Shown: positions 30,609-40,458 of the stretch, piece by piece
Position numbering within the stretch: the stretch's first letter is position 1
Layout: each line of letters starts with the position of its first letter
NCBI GenBank assembly: GCA_035308565.1
Contig: DATGGK010000087.1
Coordinates: 17,803-81,802 of the forward strand
Direction: 5' to 3'
DNA from: JANXLS01 sp035308565
Lineage (GTDB): Bacteria > Planctomycetota > SZUA-567 > H5-PLA8
Length of the DNA: 64,000 bases
Position numbers and translations under genes: made by a program
Notes under the pieces: model-generated
Seen by the model: the letters and a program-made list of their open reading frames with translations, nothing else
What the model was told of the DNA's origin: nothing
The model's database searches: none

Positions 30609-33600
30609 TTAGTCGTGTATAGTGCAGTGAGTCATGGCATCCCTCAATTCCTTGATCTTCGCTTTCGACAGTTTTTTGCAATCATTAAGATATAAATCAC
30701 GAAGCGCCGGAAAGCCCTTAAAGCCGTCGAGATCAGCATCCGTAAGCGACTCACAGCTTTGGAGCGAAAGTACTCTCAAATTGGGCAACGTTTTGAGACA
30801 CGCGATATCCTTAAGTTTTGTACAACCATATAAACTGATAAATTTCAAATTATGACTTTCGGTTAATGCCGTAACGTCCACAAGGTCTTCACACCACGTA
30901 ATTTCCACCTCCTCGAAGCCCTTCAATTCTCTCAAAAACTCCAGGTTGCCGACTTTGGCATGTTCAATTGTTAGCGAACTCAGATTCTTGAACTTGTCTA
31001 TTTTGGCCTCAGAAAACGCAAATCCTTCGTCCAGCCTCGGTAACGATAACGTTTTCAGTTCAATCAATACGCCTTTTTCCGCCAAAGCGGCCATCTGGCC
31101 GGCGGAAATTGTTGACGGAAGTTTGAGGGATTCCAATTTTGGAAGTTCGGCGAGTACCGAGAAGTCGGTGATCTTAGAACCATTTAATACCAACTCTCTC
31201 AACCCGCTCAGATTGCGCAGCGCGCTGATATCGGCGATATTGCCGCAATCAAGGTTCAGTGACCGGAGCCGTCGCAGACGTTTTATTCCGTCCAGGTTTT
31301 CCAAACTTCTGATACTGTAGAGTTCCAGCGAGCTAAGCGATTGCAAATCACCCAGCGAGGCTATCTGCTGAAGATCGACAAAATGGAGGGCAAGGTTGGT
31401 TAAATAGGGAAGTTGGCTGAGCGATTTTGCAGATAGCTTCCCGCTCCATAGCGATAGCGTGTTCAACTCGGTCAATTTCGAAAAGAACGAACAATCCTGA
31501 GTATCTTCCACTTCCAAGTTCAGAGTCTGTAGTCCTTTGATATTCGCGACCGCGTCAATATCCCGTGCTCTAAAACTGCTTGGGCTGAAAATTGACAAAT
31601 GCCGCAACTTGAGGTTGGATAGCGGGGAAAGAGAAAGAGTGCGTGGACCATGCAGTTCCAGACTGGTTAGCCTGGTACACCCTGCAATCCCGGTAATATC
31701 TGTCAATTTAAAGGTTGATTTTGTTCGGAGTACCTCCAGACGTTTCAGGTCGCTCAAAGGATCAAGATTGGTCATATCCGATCCCATAAGTCCGAGATAA
31801 GACAGTTCGGTGCACTTGCCAATTTCATTGATTGAAGCCATTCCTGTGATCGCGGGAATCCCGAGGCGATTAATGAAAGCCGTCTGCTCGTTATCCAAAT
31901 AGATGACTCTTTCGGACTGCGGTCGGTTGCCGATAGTCGCATTTTTGAGCGCTGCCCGGCCCGCATCCGAGTGCTGTTCTGATCCTACCCATTCCCACTT
32001 CTCCGGTTCATCCTCGGAATACAAGACTTTCCCGTTCTCAAATTTGAACCATAACTCCAGCCCCCCCTTCCAGCGAAACGGAAAACACGCGATATTGTTG
32101 GGACCCACGCAATACCATTCATTCGGTTGATCAAACTCTGGAAAAGTGATCCACCCGTTGGGTAGATGCACATCCATTACTTTTCCTCTCAGCCGTTTGA
32201 CGTCAAAGGAATTGGGAAAGAAGTTGTTGGCCTTTGTCAGATTATCCCAAATCATACTTCGGGAGACGCGACTCAGGTCGTAGGATCCATGGACATTTAC
32301 GTTGGCCTCTTTAAGTTTCTCCTCTGACATCCGAATGAGCGTATCGTATTCTGAAGCTCGATTCTTAAACGCGATGCCGCGACGGGCGGATTGCAGCCCG
32401 GATTGTGCGTTTTCGTCTAAAGCGCCCGTGAGAGTGTTTGCCGCCTCAAAGTTTTTTTCGGCCTCCGGCCATTCTTCGGCGGCGAGGTGGCCGTTTGCTT
32501 CAGCAATCAGCGCGTCGTATTCCTTTCGCTTTTTCACTTCCGCTTTGGCTTGCTGAAGTAAATTAATGGCAGTCTCTTTTGTGGTGTGATCGTTCTTGTC
32601 CAACGCCGCGATCGGCTTTTCCAAAGCAGTAACCACGCGTTCCCATTCGCCGCTTTTCTTCGCTTCCAAGGCAATGCCGAGAGCGACGTCCAAAGACCGG
32701 CGCAGTTCGACAAGCTGCAATTTGGCCTCTTCGGCAATCTGGCGCTTCCGATCTTCTTCGCGCTTCGCGTCTTCGACTGCTTTGCGCTGCCGTTCCGCAC
32801 CCGCTTTCGCGTCGGCATTGCCTTTTTGGACAACTTGATCGCCGGGCTTCTCCGCGAGCGCAAGCTGGAATTGCTTCTCCGCCTCAGACCAATTTTCGGC
32901 AGCGAGCGCCTTCGTTCCCGCGTCCAGTGCGTTCGAGTAACGCTTCTCGCATAATCCGTCGTCGCACGCTTTTACTCCCACCGCGATCTTCGTTTTCTCG
33001 GCAGGCGGCGCGCTCAACCAGCGCGTTCGGACAGCTTCGAATGCGGCCTTGGCGCCATCAAATTTTCCATCTTTCATCTGTGCGTTCGCACTGTCGAGCT
33101 GCTGAATGAAATCAGCCCGCATCGCCAACTCGGTTCTGGCCAGTCGAACCAATTCGATCGCATCTTGTTTCGTCGTGTGCTCGTTATCTCCTAAATCAGC
33201 AAGCGGACCTTTTAAGACCTCAAGAACTTGACTCCAATCAAACGCAGTCTGCGCCTCCTGTGCGGTTTTGAGCGCCGAGTCCAGTGCCTGCCGGACTTCA
33301 GCAAGCCGCGTTTCTTTAGCCTTGCGTTGTTCCTCAGCTACCTGTAACTCGTGCTGTCGTTCCTGCTCCTTCTGCCAAATCTGATAGCCGAGTACGCCAC
33401 CGGCGAGCAACGCAAAAAGAATGACCGCCGCCACCGGCTTTATCCACGGCCGGTCCGGCTTAATGAATGGAGGTTGCGTGGTTCCAGGACGCGCACCAAA
33501 CTCGTCCGGTATGTTTGGCAGCGGCAAGTTCCCGGAGCCTCTTGTGCGGGGGTCCGCGTCAGCTAGCGCCGTTATCGGCTGCCCAACTTCTTTTGCATTC

Positions 33601-34427
33601 AGCAAAGCGCTCACGCGCTCCACAGCCATTTGCGTCTGAGCCGGTTCCCCCAACACCGCGCGGCATACCATCAGCGCGGCCAGCAATGCGGCGGCATCCA
33701 CGTAGCGGGCGTCCGGCTCTTTGGCCAGGCAGCGATCGAGCAACTCGGCAGTCGGCGCGGAAATATCCGGCCGTACCGACGCCACCGGCGCGTGCGGGTC
33801 GTCAATCGTGGTTTTCAGAATTTTAAACAGCACGCTTCCCGCAAACGGCGAGCGGCCGGTCAAAAGCGCGTACAGCGTCGCGCCCATGCTGAACACATCG
33901 GCGGGCTTGCCACATGTTTTCGCGTCGCCGATTTGCTCGGGTGCGGCAAATCCCGGCGTTCCCATGCACGCGCCGGATTGCGTCATGGCGGTACGGTCCA
34001 GCGTGTCGCTGCGCGCGAGTCCCAAGTCGGCGAGCTTGGCGGCATGGATGTCGAGATCCTGCGTCTGCTCGTCGCGCGGGATCATGATGTTGTCCGGCTT
34101 CACGTCGCGATGAATGATGCCCTTGGCGTGCGCGGCGGCCAAGCCTGTACACGCCGCAATGCAAAGATCGAGCGCGACGGCTTCATCCAGACCCATCGCG
34201 CCGGTTTTGATGACATCGCGCAAATAGCCTTGTCCCGATTTACCCGCCACGTATTCCATGACGATGTAGAACAGGCCACTTTCCTCGTTGACATCGAGCA
34301 CGGCGAGGAGATGCGGCGACGTGACGCGGGCGGCGAGCTGACCTTCTCGGAAGAAGCGTTGAACGGTATCAGGATTCTTTTCGGCCAACTCGAAAGGCAA
34401 CACTTTGACGGCGACTTCACGATGCAA
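30609..34427 (-). CDS. Ser/Thr protein kinase with C-terminal leucine-rich repeats (frameshifted at the 5' end)
   Basis: The frame gives 1272 residues but begins (TTG) inside the kinase domain. Visible: V-A-V-K-V-L with the ATP-site Lys, I-I-H-R-D-V-K-P-D-N catalytic loop, A-D-L-G-L-A (DLG in place of DFG) and G-T-P-G-F-A-A-P-E-Q. A single membrane helix follows (V-A-A-V-I-L-F-A-L-L-A-G-G), then a long Lys/Glu/Ala coiled-coil and TPR-like region, then about twelve leucine-rich repeats such as L-R-S-L-N-L-D-C-G-N-I-A-D-I-S. The Gly-rich loop is encoded in another frame just upstream. Likely a membrane-bound signalling kinase with an LRR sensor outside the membrane. Confidence 0.8.
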   Translation of the reverse strand: MHREVAVKVLPFELAEKNPDTVQRFFREGQLAARVTSPHLLAVLDVNEESGLFYIVMEYVAGKSGQGYLRDVIKTGAMGLDEAVALDLCIAACTGLAAAHAKGIIHRDVKPDNIMIPRDEQTQDLDIHAAKLADLGLARSDTLDRTAMTQSGACMGTPGFAAPEQIGDAKTCGKPADVFSMGATLYALLTGRSPFAGSVLFKILKTTIDDPHAPVASVRPDISAPTAELLDRCLAKEPDARYVDAAALLAALMVCRAVLGEPAQTQMAVERVSALLNAKEVGQPITALADADPRTRGSGNLPLPNIPDEFGARPGTTQPPFIKPDRPWIKPVAAVILFALLAGGVLGYQIWQKEQERQHELQVAEEQRKAKETRLAEVRQALDSALKTAQEAQTAFDWSQVLEVLKGPLADLGDNEHTTKQDAIELVRLARTELAMRADFIQQLDSANAQMKDGKFDGAKAAFEAVRTRWLSAPPAEKTKIAVGVKACDDGLCEKRYSNALDAGTKALAAENWSEAEKQFQLALAEKPGDQVVQKGNADAKAGAERQRKAVEDAKREEDRKRQIAEEAKLQLVELRRSLDVALGIALEAKKSGEWERVVTALEKPIAALDKNDHTTKETAINLLQQAKAEVKKRKEYDALIAEANGHLAAEEWPEAEKNFEAANTLTGALDENAQSGLQSARRGIAFKNRASEYDTLIRMSEEKLKEANVNVHGSYDLSRVSRSMIWDNLTKANNFFPNSFDVKRLRGKVMDVHLPNGWITFPEFDQPNEWYCVGPNNIACFPFRWKGGLELWFKFENGKVLYSEDEPEKWEWVGSEQHSDAGRAALKNATIGNRPQSERVIYLDNEQTAFINRLGIPAITGMASINEIGKCTELSYLGLMGSDMTNLDPLSDLKRLEVLRTKSTFKLTDITGIAGCTRLTSLELHGPRTLSLSPLSNLKLRHLSIFSPSSFRARDIDAVANIKGLQTLNLEVEDTQDCSFFSKLTELNTLSLWSGKLSAKSLSQLPYLTNLALHFVDLQQIASLGDLQSLSSLELYSIRSLENLDGIKRLRRLRSLNLDCGNIADISALRNLSGLRELVLNGSKITDFSVLAELPKLESLKLPSTISAGQMAALAEKGVLIELKTLSLPRLDEGFAFSEAKIDKFKNLSSLTIEHAKVGNLEFLRELKGFEEVEITWCEDLVDVTALTESHNLKFISLYGCTKLKDIACLKTLPNLRVLSLQSCESLTDADLDGFKGFPALRDLYLNDCKKLSKAKIKELRDAMTHCTIHD

Positions 34428-34454
34428 GCGCGGGTGAATGCCATAGTAAACCGC

Positions 34455-34720
34455 GCCATGCCTCCTTGGCCGAGCTTGGCGAGCAACGGAATGCCGCCGA
34501 GCGACGGAACGGACAGCTCCTTATAAGGCGTGCGTGGCGCCGAAAGAATCAGTTTGTCGGCGGAGAGGTCTTGAAGCGGAACAGTGGCGGGCACTGAACC
34601 AAGTCCGCCCGTGGCCGATCGGCCTCCCGACGATGGTCGCTGCGGAAGTTCCGGTGTCGTCTGATCGGGCGCACGTTTTGTCGCGCCGGGATCAGCGGGA
34701 TCGCCAGGATTCGAATTCAC
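34455..34720 (-). pseudogene. Out-of-frame 5' part of the kinase-LRR gene
   Basis: From ATG 34720 the frame reads a Pro/Gly-rich leader, then S-V-P-S-L-G-G-I-P-L-L-A-K-L-G-Q-G-G-M, the kinase glycine-rich loop. At about 34456-34457 one C (G on the coding strand) seems to be missing. Adding it would give G-G-M-G-A-V-Y-Y-G-I-H-P-R-L-H-R-E-V-A-V-K and join the downstream frame, making a protein of about 1,370 residues. Either a true inactivating deletion or a sequence error. Confidence 0.7.
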
Positions 34721-34762
34721 GTCTGTCCCTCGGGCTGCGCCGAGAATGGTGCTGCCGACAAA

Positions 34763-35236
34763 ATGCTCGTCGAGTTTCGAAAATGCTGTATTCTTAAAAA
34801 GAAGAATAACGAAAAGCCTGCGAATTTGAAAGCCAAAACTTTTTCGAACGTGTCACACAAAGAATCTGCTTCTTCGCTACGCAGCGGTGGCACGGTGCGG
34901 CAACCCCGTCGTTCGAACATGCTCGGCAATAATCAGATGTGGCAGTCGGACCTGTTCACCTTCGTGCTCAAGCGCCAGAACCGCCGCGTGTACCTCGTCG
35001 CGTTCATGGACGACCACAGCCGCTTCATTGTCTCGTACGGGCTGCACGCCTCACAGTCCGCGTCGCTGGTGCTCGAAGTCTTCCGCGCCGGCGTGGCCAG
35101 CCACGGCACGCCGCAGGAAGTCTTGACCGACAACGGCTCGCAGTACATCACCTGGCGCGGCAAAAGCGCCTTCAGCCGCGAGCTTGAACAGCGCGGCGTG
35201 GCGCATGTCGTGGCCGCGCCGCGGATGCGGTCGTAG
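34763..35236 (+). pseudogene. Truncated DDE transposase (rve/IS481- or IS3-like)
   Basis: The clear part starts near 34919: N-Q-M-W-Q-S-D-L-F-T-F (first Asp), F-M-D-D-H-S-R-F-I-V-S-Y-G, then V-L-T-D-N-G-S-Q-Y (second Asp). The frame ends at R-G-V-A-H-V-V-A-A-P-R, just before the part that normally holds the catalytic Glu. The N-terminal DNA-binding part is also not recognisable. No terminal inverted repeats were found. A dead fragment joined directly to the DUF6094 remnant at about 35220. Confidence 0.75.
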
Positions 35237-35580
35237 AGCGGATTGAACCACAGCAAGCTGATGGGGTTGTCGATTGTGGCGTCTTAGATGGCGGACCATA
35301 TCGCCGTGCCGCAACCCTTTCCTCTGGCGAACAACGTCGCGGCCTTTTGGCAACGCTCCTTGTTGGATTCGATGCCGAGCATCCCGATGTTCAACGTCGG
35401 CGCCTGGGCGCGCCAGTGGTTGCGCAGATCGTGGACGGCTTTGCCAGTGCCGCAGCCGGCGTCGAGCACGACGAAGGCGCCGGAGTTGGCGGCTGGAAAG
35501 CGGAAAAGCTTGGAAATGATTTGAACGATTCTGTCTTGAGTGGGAAAAAAGCCTTGCTGGACGCGAGCGATTTCGCGCAT
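35217..35580 (-). pseudogene. Remnant of a DUF6094-type methyltransferase
   Basis: The reverse frame from ATG 35580 reads R-V-Q-Q-G-F-F-P-T-Q-D-R-I-V-Q-I-I, then V-L-D-A-G-C-G-T-G-K-A, then G-I-E-S-N-K-E-R-C. It meets an in-frame TAA at 35284-35286 and continues D-N-P-I-S-L-L-W-F-N-P-L-Y-D. DUF6094 proteins, found on integrative elements, have G-Y-F-P-T-P, a D-P-x-C-G-x-G SAM loop and N-P-P-Y; here the last is N-P-L-Y. The rest is lost at the junction with the transposase fragment. No gene was seen from 35581 to 35668. Confidence 0.65.
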
Positions 35581-35680
35581 GTGTTTTTCCTTTCATTGGA
35601 TGTTTATAATTCGTGAAATTCTGAAACTAATTGTGGTTAAAGAATGCAAACATAGTGTTTAGAGTCTCATGGGACTCATT

Positions 35681-36268
35681 ATGAAACACGATCGCGACGC
35701 ATCCGACCACCTTCCGCTGGAGCGCTACCGCAGCTATTTGCTGATTCTTGCACGGGCGCAATTGATTCCGCGCATTCGGCAGAAGCTCGACGCGTCCGAC
35801 GTGGTGCAGCAGACTCTTTGCCGGGCGCATGAAGCACGGGATCAATTTACGGCGCGGGAACCGGGCGCGTTGCTTGCATGGCTGCGCAAAATACTGACGC
35901 ACACGATCAGCAACGCCGTGCGCGACTTGAAGCGCGACAAACGCGACGTAGGCTTGGAGCGCTCACTTGAAGCAAACGTCGAAAAGTCATCGTGTCGCCT
36001 TGAAGGCTGGCTGGCCGCGAAAGCGCCGTCGCCCAGCGAGCAAATGGTCCGCACGGAGCAGTTGCTCCAAATCACCGACGCGCTGGCCGCTTTGCCGGAC
36101 GCGCAACGCGATGTGATTTTGCTGAAGCACTGCCAGGGCCTGTCGCTCGCTGAAATCGGCGCGCAAATGGATCGAACACCAGCTTCAGTGGCCTCGCTGC
36201 TGCGGCGCGGACTTCAAGAATTGAGACAGAAATTGGCTGGAACGGAGGCAGTTCATGATTCCGAATGA
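35681..36268 (+). CDS. ECF-type RNA polymerase sigma factor (planctomycete type)
   Basis: About 195 residues from ATG 35681 (ATG 35669 is also in frame). Region 2: Y-R-S-Y-L-L-I-L-A-R-A-Q-L ... K-L-D-A-S-D-V-V-Q-Q-T-L. Region 4: L-A-A-L-P-D-A-Q-R-D-V-I-L-L-K-H and L-S-L-A-E-I-G-A-Q-M-D-R-T-P-A-S-V-A-S-L-L-R-R-G. These match the sigma factors of planctomycetes that are linked to Ser/Thr kinases. Its 3' end overlaps the kinase gene by 14 bases, so the two are coupled, and phosphorylation by the kinase may control it. Confidence 0.88.
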   Translation: MKHDRDASDHLPLERYRSYLLILARAQLIPRIRQKLDASDVVQQTLCRAHEARDQFTAREPGALLAWLRKILTHTISNAVRDLKRDKRDVGLERSLEANVEKSSCRLEGWLAAKAPSPSEQMVRTEQLLQITDALAALPDAQRDVILLKHCQGLSLAEIGAQMDRTPASVASLLRRGLQELRQKLAGTEAVHDSE

Positions 36269-39200
36269 ACCCACTCTCGACACGTCGAAACTGGACGAAG
36301 TCATCGCGGAATATCTACAGGCGGTGGAGTCCGGTCACAATACGGACCGCGAAGCGCTGCTTCAGCGCCATCCCGATTTGGCGGACCGCCTGCGCGTGTT
36401 CTTTGCCGACGAAGAACATTTCGACCGACTTGCGTCTCCATTGAAAGACGCGTTTGCGGCGGCGAACTCGCTCGACACCAGCACAACGCCAAATGCTGCC
36501 GATCCGCGCACGATTCGTTATTTTGGCGACTATGAATTGTTGTCGGAAATCGCTCGCGGCGGAATGGGTGTCGTCTACAAGGCTCGTCAAGTGAGCCTAA
36601 ATCGCACGGTCGCCGTGAAGCTGATTCTCTCCGGCCAACTCGCCGGCGCGGACGACGTGAAGCGTTTTCGCGCTGAAGCCGAGGCGGCTGCGAGCTTGGA
36701 TCATCCCAACATCGTGCCCATCTACGAAATTGGTGAGCATGAAGGCAACCAATACTTCAGTATGAAGCTCATCGAAGGCACGAGCCTGGCGAAACAAATT
36801 CCGATGCTGGTCAAAGACCCGCGCGGCGCGGTCAAGCTCCTCGCCACGGTTGCGCGCGGTATTCATTACGCGCATCAGCGCGGCATTCTCCACCGCGATT
36901 TGAAGCCGGCGAATATTCTGCTCGATAAGCAAGACCATCCGCACATCACCGATTTCGGCCTCGCCAAACGCGTGGAACACGACAGCGGATTGACGCAGTC
37001 GGGGGCGATCCTGGGGACGCCGGCCTATATGTCGCCGGAACAGGCGAGCGGCCAGTCCAAGCGCTTGAGCGTGGCCGCCGACGTGTACAGTCTAGGCGCG
37101 ATTTTCTACGAAATGCTCTGCGGTTCCCCGCCGTTCAAAGCCGACTCGGCGATGGGCGTATTGATGAAAGTCCAGACCGAAGAGCCACGGGCACCCCGTC
37201 AAATCAATCCGAATCTGGACCGCGACCTCGAAACCATTTGTCTCAAATGCCTGGAGAAGGACCCGAAGCGTCGTTACGGATCGGCGGATGCCATGGCCGA
37301 CGAATTGGAACGCTGGCTGCGTGGCGAGCCGATTCAGGCGCGCCCGACAACGCGAGTTGAGCGCACGCTGAAATGGGTCAAACGCAAGCCGCTCGCTGCG
37401 GCGTTCATTGCGGTCAGCGTCACTGCTCTGGCTGCACTGCTTTGGAGCGGATGGGCATTCAACCAAAGGCTAAAGGTCGCCAATGAAACACTACAGGAAC
37501 GGCTGCGCCTTTCAATGATTGAACAAGCACGTACGGAACGAATCGTGAACAACCGCCCGCGTTCGCTCGAATTGCTTACCGAGGCCGCGCAAATCCGCCG
37601 CGACGCGGACTTGCGCGCAGAGGCGATACAGACCATCGCGCAGTCGGGCCTCCGGCAGGTGCTCAAACTGCCATTTGGCGATGTGGTGATGAAACGCTTC
37701 AATCCACAGGGCACGCTGCTCGCCATCGGCGGAAGATGCTATGAATTGGTGGATTCTGGTCCTACCAAAGACGTAATCGGCGTCCGCGTGTACGAGATTC
37801 CTTCCGGGCGAGTGCTCGGTGCGACGAAGTGGGATTCCGAGTCAGGACTTTTCGCCTGGGACCCAGAAGGGCAGCGGCTTGCAGTGCAGAAGCCGGCCGG
37901 AAAGATGACCGTTTGGGACCCGCGCAACGGCTCGGAAACGGCGTACTTTCCTGCCCGCGGCGCACCTGTTTTCAGTCCGGACGGTAAACGGCTCGCCGTC
38001 TACCGTGGGAGTGCCGTCACTCATTACGACTTGTCCACGGAGCAGCCCTATTTACAGGGGGCCGTGCATAACTTTACCGATTCCAAACAACCCATTGCTG
38101 TGATGCGCTATCTGCCGTCCGGCGAACTTCTGCTCCGGCGCGAGCGCAAGCTGTTTCTGTGGAATCCTGTCTCTGACAAAGTGACGCCGCTTGGCGCCGA
38201 TACAGAGGAGATTGGAGGGACGAACGCAGATGGCGGCGTGGTGGCCGCGAAAGTGAGCGACGGCATCAGCCTGCTCGACACGCTTACGCGGGCCGAGCGG
38301 GCGCGGCTACGGCTCTCCGGCTTGTCGGCGTCGTCTTTTTATGTCAGTCCGGATGGCGAACGCTTGATCTTCAAGGACCCAACGGAGACGACGCGGCTGC
38401 GCGTCTGGGACGCAACAACCGGAAAGTTTCTCCCCGGTATGCGCGAGGAGGGGCTTCGTTTCATGGGCCATTTTTGGGGGGGATGGGGCTATGATAGCGG
38501 TTTCTGGCCGAGTGCGAAGACGCCATGGTCGTCGGGCGACCGGCAATTCAGCCCCGACAGCGCGTGGTTCGCCGCGGAGGCCGGGACCGGCGAAAGTCGA
38601 GTCATGATTTGGGACGTTACGAGCGGGGCAAAAGTGGCCGCGCTCCCAAAGGCTGCGGATCCCGAGTGGTCCGAGGATGGACGCTGGCTCGCAGTGGTTA
38701 CCGATGGCAAAGTGCCAACGAGTAAATATAGCTGGATGGGCAGCCAGAGGTCAACGGTAGAGGTGTGGGAAAGCTCTCGCGCCACCACGGACCGCCGGCT
38801 GCTTCGGCCCGTGAGGTCGATTATCTGGCGTGCTGACTCCAAGCGCCTCTCCGCCAATGACACGCTATGGGACGTGGAAAACCGCGCAGGCCGTGCGGTG
38901 CTGAGGAATATCCCCCAGGAGTCGATGGACAAGAAGTATGGATGGGTGTTGGATGACGACGGCACTTTTCACGCCTTAAGCGGGCGGGAAAAGACGTGTG
39001 AATGGGTGGAGTCTTTCCCCATTCCTGGCCAAGAAAGTGCGTGGGCGATCGCGTTTCTCCCGGACGACCAGACGTGGGCTTACCATGCGGGTGTGGACAC
39101 GAGGATGTATTTCGAACAAATCGCGCCGGTGAAAAAAACGTTCGCGGTGTTTGATCCTACTAAGCCGAACAGCCTCTGGAGTTGCGGTATAGGTTCCGCC

Positions 39201-39935
39201 GCTTTCAGTCCAGATGGAAAGTCGGTGCTCGTGGCAAATTCAGCCCTCCAGCATGGCTACAGCTATAAAGAAGCGCCCGGCGGGACTGAGCCCGGAACAT
39301 CTCAACTTGAGTTGTGGAGTCTCGTGGACGGCAAACAGATCGCCGTATGGCCGGCGATGAAGTCTTCTATGAACAGTTCAAACAACCACACCACTGGCAA
39401 TGTTATGGCTAAAACTGTCTTCAGTCCAGACGGCAAACTCGTGGCCTCGGCCTGTTTCGTCAACTGGGGCGTCGAAATCCGAGACGTCGCCAGTGGCGCA
39501 CAGTTGAAGCACTTGCGCCCAAACATTCCTCCTAAGAATGGGGATTTTACTGATTGGAACAACCGCGGCATCGCCTTCACCCCTGACAGCAGGCTCGTCG
39601 TCTGTTGCGCGGAAAACCGCACCCGCATCTACGATGTCGCCTCCGGCCAGGAATTCGCCGTGTGTGACAACGGACCGGTAAAACTCAACGCCCTCTCCAT
39701 CAGCCCCGACGGCCGAACTTTCGCAACAGGCGACGCGGAAAAGAGAATCCGGCTCTGGGAAATCCCCACCGGCCGGGAACTCGCCCATTGGGAAGCCCAC
39801 GAAACCTCCGTCACGGCCCTGGCCTTCAGCCCGGACGGAAAGACGCTCGCCTCCGGCAGCAATGACGGCGTATTGCGCCTCTGGAATCTCCCCGCCATCC
39901 GGCGCGGGCTGGTGGAGCTTGGATTGGACTGGTGA
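36255..39935 (+). CDS. Ser/Thr protein kinase with WD40-type beta-propeller
   Basis: 1226 residues. An N-terminal helical region (1-85) precedes a complete kinase domain: G-G-M-G-V-V-Y loop near 104, K122 in V-A-V-K-L, H-R-D-L-K-P-A-N with Asp215, D-F-G 233-235, and G-T-P-A-Y-M-S-P-E-Q. A membrane helix lies near 380-402. The rest is WD40-like, with clear copies at the end (A-L-A-F-S-P-D-G-K-T-L-A-S-G-S-N-D-G) and degenerate ones earlier (F-S-P-D-G-K). In planctomycetes such kinases pair with ECF sigma factors, as here with the overlapping upstream gene. Confidence 0.92.
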   Translation: MIPNEPTLDTSKLDEVIAEYLQAVESGHNTDREALLQRHPDLADRLRVFFADEEHFDRLASPLKDAFAAANSLDTSTTPNAADPRTIRYFGDYELLSEIARGGMGVVYKARQVSLNRTVAVKLILSGQLAGADDVKRFRAEAEAAASLDHPNIVPIYEIGEHEGNQYFSMKLIEGTSLAKQIPMLVKDPRGAVKLLATVARGIHYAHQRGILHRDLKPANILLDKQDHPHITDFGLAKRVEHDSGLTQSGAILGTPAYMSPEQASGQSKRLSVAADVYSLGAIFYEMLCGSPPFKADSAMGVLMKVQTEEPRAPRQINPNLDRDLETICLKCLEKDPKRRYGSADAMADELERWLRGEPIQARPTTRVERTLKWVKRKPLAAAFIAVSVTALAALLWSGWAFNQRLKVANETLQERLRLSMIEQARTERIVNNRPRSLELLTEAAQIRRDADLRAEAIQTIAQSGLRQVLKLPFGDVVMKRFNPQGTLLAIGGRCYELVDSGPTKDVIGVRVYEIPSGRVLGATKWDSESGLFAWDPEGQRLAVQKPAGKMTVWDPRNGSETAYFPARGAPVFSPDGKRLAVYRGSAVTHYDLSTEQPYLQGAVHNFTDSKQPIAVMRYLPSGELLLRRERKLFLWNPVSDKVTPLGADTEEIGGTNADGGVVAAKVSDGISLLDTLTRAERARLRLSGLSASSFYVSPDGERLIFKDPTETTRLRVWDATTGKFLPGMREEGLRFMGHFWGGWGYDSGFWPSAKTPWSSGDRQFSPDSAWFAAEAGTGESRVMIWDVTSGAKVAALPKAADPEWSEDGRWLAVVTDGKVPTSKYSWMGSQRSTVEVWESSRATTDRRLLRPVRSIIWRADSKRLSANDTLWDVENRAGRAVLRNIPQESMDKKYGWVLDDDGTFHALSGREKTCEWVESFPIPGQESAWAIAFLPDDQTWAYHAGVDTRMYFEQIAPVKKTFAVFDPTKPNSLWSCGIGSAAFSPDGKSVLVANSALQHGYSYKEAPGGTEPGTSQLELWSLVDGKQIAVWPAMKSSMNSSNNHTTGNVMAKTVFSPDGKLVASACFVNWGVEIRDVASGAQLKHLRPNIPPKNGDFTDWNNRGIAFTPDSRLVVCCAENRTRIYDVASGQEFAVCDNGPVKLNALSISPDGRTFATGDAEKRIRLWEIPTGRELAHWEAHETSVTALAFSPDGKTLASGSNDGVLRLWNLPAIRRGLVELGLDW

Positions 39936-39958
39936 CAGGCACACCATAGCAAGAAAGC

Positions 39959-39987
39959 GTCTGGCCATCAAACATCGACGGCCAGAC
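39959..39987 (+). terminator. Candidate terminator hairpin after the kinase-WD40 gene
   Basis: GTCTGGCC (39959-39966) and GGCCAGAC (39980-39987) form a perfect 8-base stem with a 13-base loop, 24 bases after the stop codon. Only a weak T-containing stretch (TCATTTG) follows, so Rho-independent action is uncertain. Confidence 0.4.
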
Positions 39988-40002
39988 TCATTTGAAAATC
40001 AA

Positions 40003-40317
40003 TCAATTCAACGCCACCGTCATGACCACATTCAGCGCTTTGAACCCATCGACATGCTGCGCCGGTGACTGACTCTTCATGACCTCCGTGCAGCTCCGGT
40101 ACAGACTCCAGGCATTGCGCTCCTTGAATTCCTCATGGCGCGGGTTCTCGAACTCATTCACGACCGGCAAGATGTCGCTCGACGAGAACGCTTCAGCGCG
40201 GGCCAGTTCGACGATAAATGAATGCGCCGATCTCGGATGGAATGAGAATGTCATCATTCCCAGTGTCACCGTTCGCTTCTCAAGCGCTTCCGCGTAATCA
40301 GCAAATCTGAAAAGGAT
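40003..40317 (-). pseudogene. C-terminal remnant of a DUF932-like protein
   Basis: The reverse frame ending at 40003 reads A-H-S-F-I-V-E-L-A-R-A, then D-I-L-P-V-V-N-E-F, P-R-H-E-E-F-K-E-R-N-A-W-S-L-Y and T-E-V-M-K. This matches the end of DUF932 proteins of phages and integrative elements, where W-x-x-P-R-H-x-E-F-x-x-R-x-x-W-S-L-x-N-A-F-T-E-V is usual. The N-terminal two thirds are missing; the frame continues upstream only as unlike sequence. It fits the other element debris nearby. Confidence 0.6.
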
Positions 40318-40458
40318 CAAGCACCGTCGCTCTTGAATCCAGCCCCGTAGGAGAGCTGGATTCATGACCATCATCATCGCCGCTGACAGCGACGTAGACT
40401 TTGACCTTGAGGAACTCGCCCAGAAGTACGACCGCGCCAAAAATCTGAGCGAACGGGA

